From positions 171,361,480-171,425,479 of the forward strand of contig CM041083.1 of NCBI GenBank assembly GCA_023079485.1: 64,000 nucleotides of DNA, in the 5' to 3' direction. This stretch comes from Archilochus colubris. Lineage: Eukaryota; Chordata; Aves; Apodiformes; Trochilidae. The notes under the pieces are model-generated. The model saw nothing but the letters and a program-made list of their open reading frames with translations. It was not told where the DNA came from and made no database searches. Positions 62,003 to 64,000 of the stretch are shown piece by piece (the first letter of the stretch is position 1; each line of letters opens with the position of its first letter). Made by a program: the position numbers and the translations under genes.

Positions 62003-64000
62003 ACCATGTAAGTACAGCTGATACCTTGAGAGAAGACTTCAGGTGTTTTTCAGAGTATTCAGACTGCTGGCCTAAGAGGAAACTATATCAAGCAGTGGTC
62101 CCAGAGCAAACAGTGGTAAATGTCCTTTTAAAAAAAAAAAAAATAAAAACATGACAATAGAACATCAGGAGTGAAAAGCTTCTGCTGAAGGTGTTTGTGT
62201 ACTCTGTATGCCAAGCCAGACAAAATATCATTTCTCATAAGACACATGGATATTTTCTTCTCTTAAAGTGAGTGGGTGTGACAGACATCCTTGGAATTAC
62301 ATGGGCCCAAAAAGCTACTTAATTACTTGACATAATTGCTTAGAGTTGCAACCAGAGCTGTATTTGTGAGTCTGTGCTACGCTGGGCAATTAGTATTATT
62401 CTAGTATTTACAGTAAGAGCTGTATGATGTGTCTTGAAAGATCCTGCCTGGAATGCACTGTACAGAGTCTTAGCAAGGCACTTCCACCTCCAGGCAACTC
62501 ACAACTGAAACTAAGAGGAAAACCACAACAAATCAGTATAAAGAAATAACTAGTGGAAAGGCAGGTAAAATTTTTAGCAGCAAGAGTGAGACATTGGTAT
62601 TGTGTGCCTATGAAAACCTGATCCTATGGAAATTACTACTAAAACTGTCTTGACCCGAATTCCACTTGTGGAGAGAGGCATTTGGTTGACTAGGAATAGG
62701 TTTCTCTGCCCCTTAAGTCCCTGAGAGTGCTCCTCTAGTCAGGTCCTCAGAGGTGCTCCAGTTAGAACCAGATGGCATCATGGACACACACTGGTAAGAA
62801 TGAGCATTGGTCCTCATTGCTCAGGCAAACTAGAAGATGCAACAATTCCCTTTTCCCTTTCTTTCCCCAGCTGAAGAGTCACATCTCTTGTCACTTTGCT
62901 CTGTTAAACACATTCAGCTGTCTAGCTAGAAGGCCCAGATCCTTGGTAAGACCACCTCACCCTTCTATGGCTGCTTCTCTCCAAGAATTCAGAGCTTCAC
63001 CAGGTAGGATTTTACTTCCTGCAGAGTTCAGTGTAGCCACATAGCTTTTGTTTTTTAACAAGTTCTTATCTTGGATTTGCCTGAGCATATGATTTAACCT
63101 CAGAAATTACCAAACTCAGTACTCAACCCCAGAGATATGCTAAGGAAGAGCATTGATTCAAGAAGTTTAATGAATCTCAAAACTTGTTTCAAAGAATGTA
63201 GCTACACCCTAGGGACACCTAGAGGGTTTGTAGCACACCAGTCACCCCTTCCTGCCCAACCCACTTCATCACCAGAGAGATACAGTGCCTGCTTCCAAGT
63301 TTTTATCATGGTTTCTTTATGCTATCCCATGATATCAGCTGATAAGAGGAAGGTTTCACATCAGCAACACTAAGAACACCTTCTGGCTACAGGTTTTGCT
63401 TCTCACCAGGGAAAAAGTTCAAGGTGAACAGCCTCAGCAGGTTCCTGTAGTAGCCTGTGGTGACACCAGCACATGAGAATGTGATTTTGGTATGACCTTC
63501 CTCCAGACCTAAGAGTCAAGAGCATCACCCCCTCAAAACCAGTGAACAGTGTCCTCTCTTATTACTGCAACCTGTGACCTGGTGGCACCTCAGAACTTGA
63601 TTCTTCTTCCTTTAGCTTCACCAACAGTGCCTTGTAACTAGTTTTGTTTGGATTAGAGGTGTGCTGATCCATTTGGATCTTCCACTTTTCACCAGCTACT
63701 CAAACTCTGAGGATTTCCTCTTGCTGCAATAGATGTTATGGTAAGTAGCAATAATTAGGATAAGCTGTACAGACTCTATGAAAACCTGGACTGAACTGAG
63801 TGAATTTAAACTATCAACACTTGATGCATGAAACTCACCCTGATGCACCCCTCCTGCACACCATTGCTCTTTAGTGAGACTTGAACATTTGTGAAAAGCA
63901 CTGCTAGAAACCAGATCAGCTCTTCTAAAGTAATGAATAATGAAAACCATGTATTCAGTTGCCCTGCAGGTTATCCCACAGAAGGATTATTCAAGTGAGC
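62003..64000. other. Unassigned non-coding stretch at the right edge
   Basis: An A-rich run lies at 62130-62147; otherwise I recognise nothing. Short frames lack splice support. Confidence 0.3.

Noticed and set aside
1..64000. CRISPR array, bacterial operon, tRNA or rRNA genes
   Set aside because: No regularly spaced repeats, no ribosome-binding-site-led gene series, and no tRNA or rRNA signature sequences were seen on either strand.

Overview
The window looks like bird nuclear DNA, probably a songbird or another neoavian. It carries about twenty CR1 LINE insertions. Most are 5'-truncated and end in the avian CR1 tail, short direct repeats of the type ATTCTATG. It also holds one solo LTR of a type I associate with avian endogenous retroviruses. 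Codons, splice sites and repeats are eukaryotic throughout. There are no operons, bacterial-type promoters, CRISPR arrays, tRNAs or rRNAs. Most long reading frames are CR1 ORF2 remnants or their antisense shadows.

Left edge (45-129, minus strand): a first coding exon with an acceptor, an 18-nt leader, a start codon in good context, 22 codons and a GTGAGT donor. The peptide matches the N-terminus of the plastin/fimbrin actin-bundling family, with L-plastin (LCP1) the best fit. The gene leaves the window to the left. Its upstream non-coding exon and long first intron should lie to the right, so roughly 0.13-33 kb is probably LCP1 intron 1 and/or upstream DNA. That stretch is filled with CR1 copies, a (GGAT)n microsatellite and unassigned sequence.

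Centre (33.46-34.48 kb): a GC-rich, CpG-dense island with several Sp1-type GC boxes on both strands, followed at once by two adjacent CR1 insertions. It is the best promoter candidate in the window and may serve LCP1 leftward, an unidentified gene rightward, or both.

Right half (41-62 kb, plus strand): several splice-bounded open segments look like exons of an unrecognised gene. The best is 46665-46828 (54 open codons, good acceptor, GTAAGT donor). It joins in compatible phase to 47398-47509, then 49400-49448, then 50168-50362. Other possible exons lie at 41621, 43791, 44554, 60051 and 61809. In human the genes upstream of LCP1 are LRRC63 and RUBCNL, so an LRRC63-like gene is a positional guess only. 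I do not recognise the protein.

The most striking structure is a perfect 128-bp inverted repeat with a 61-bp loop (46855-47171). It begins TG, ends CA, is flanked by a direct TTTCAC repeat, and sits 26 bp beyond the donor of the best candidate exon. Transcribed, it would form a long perfect RNA hairpin. A solo LTR with internal imperfect tandem repeats (41900-42744) and a strong CTCF-like motif beside a small CpG cluster (53.28-53.46 kb) complete the notable features.
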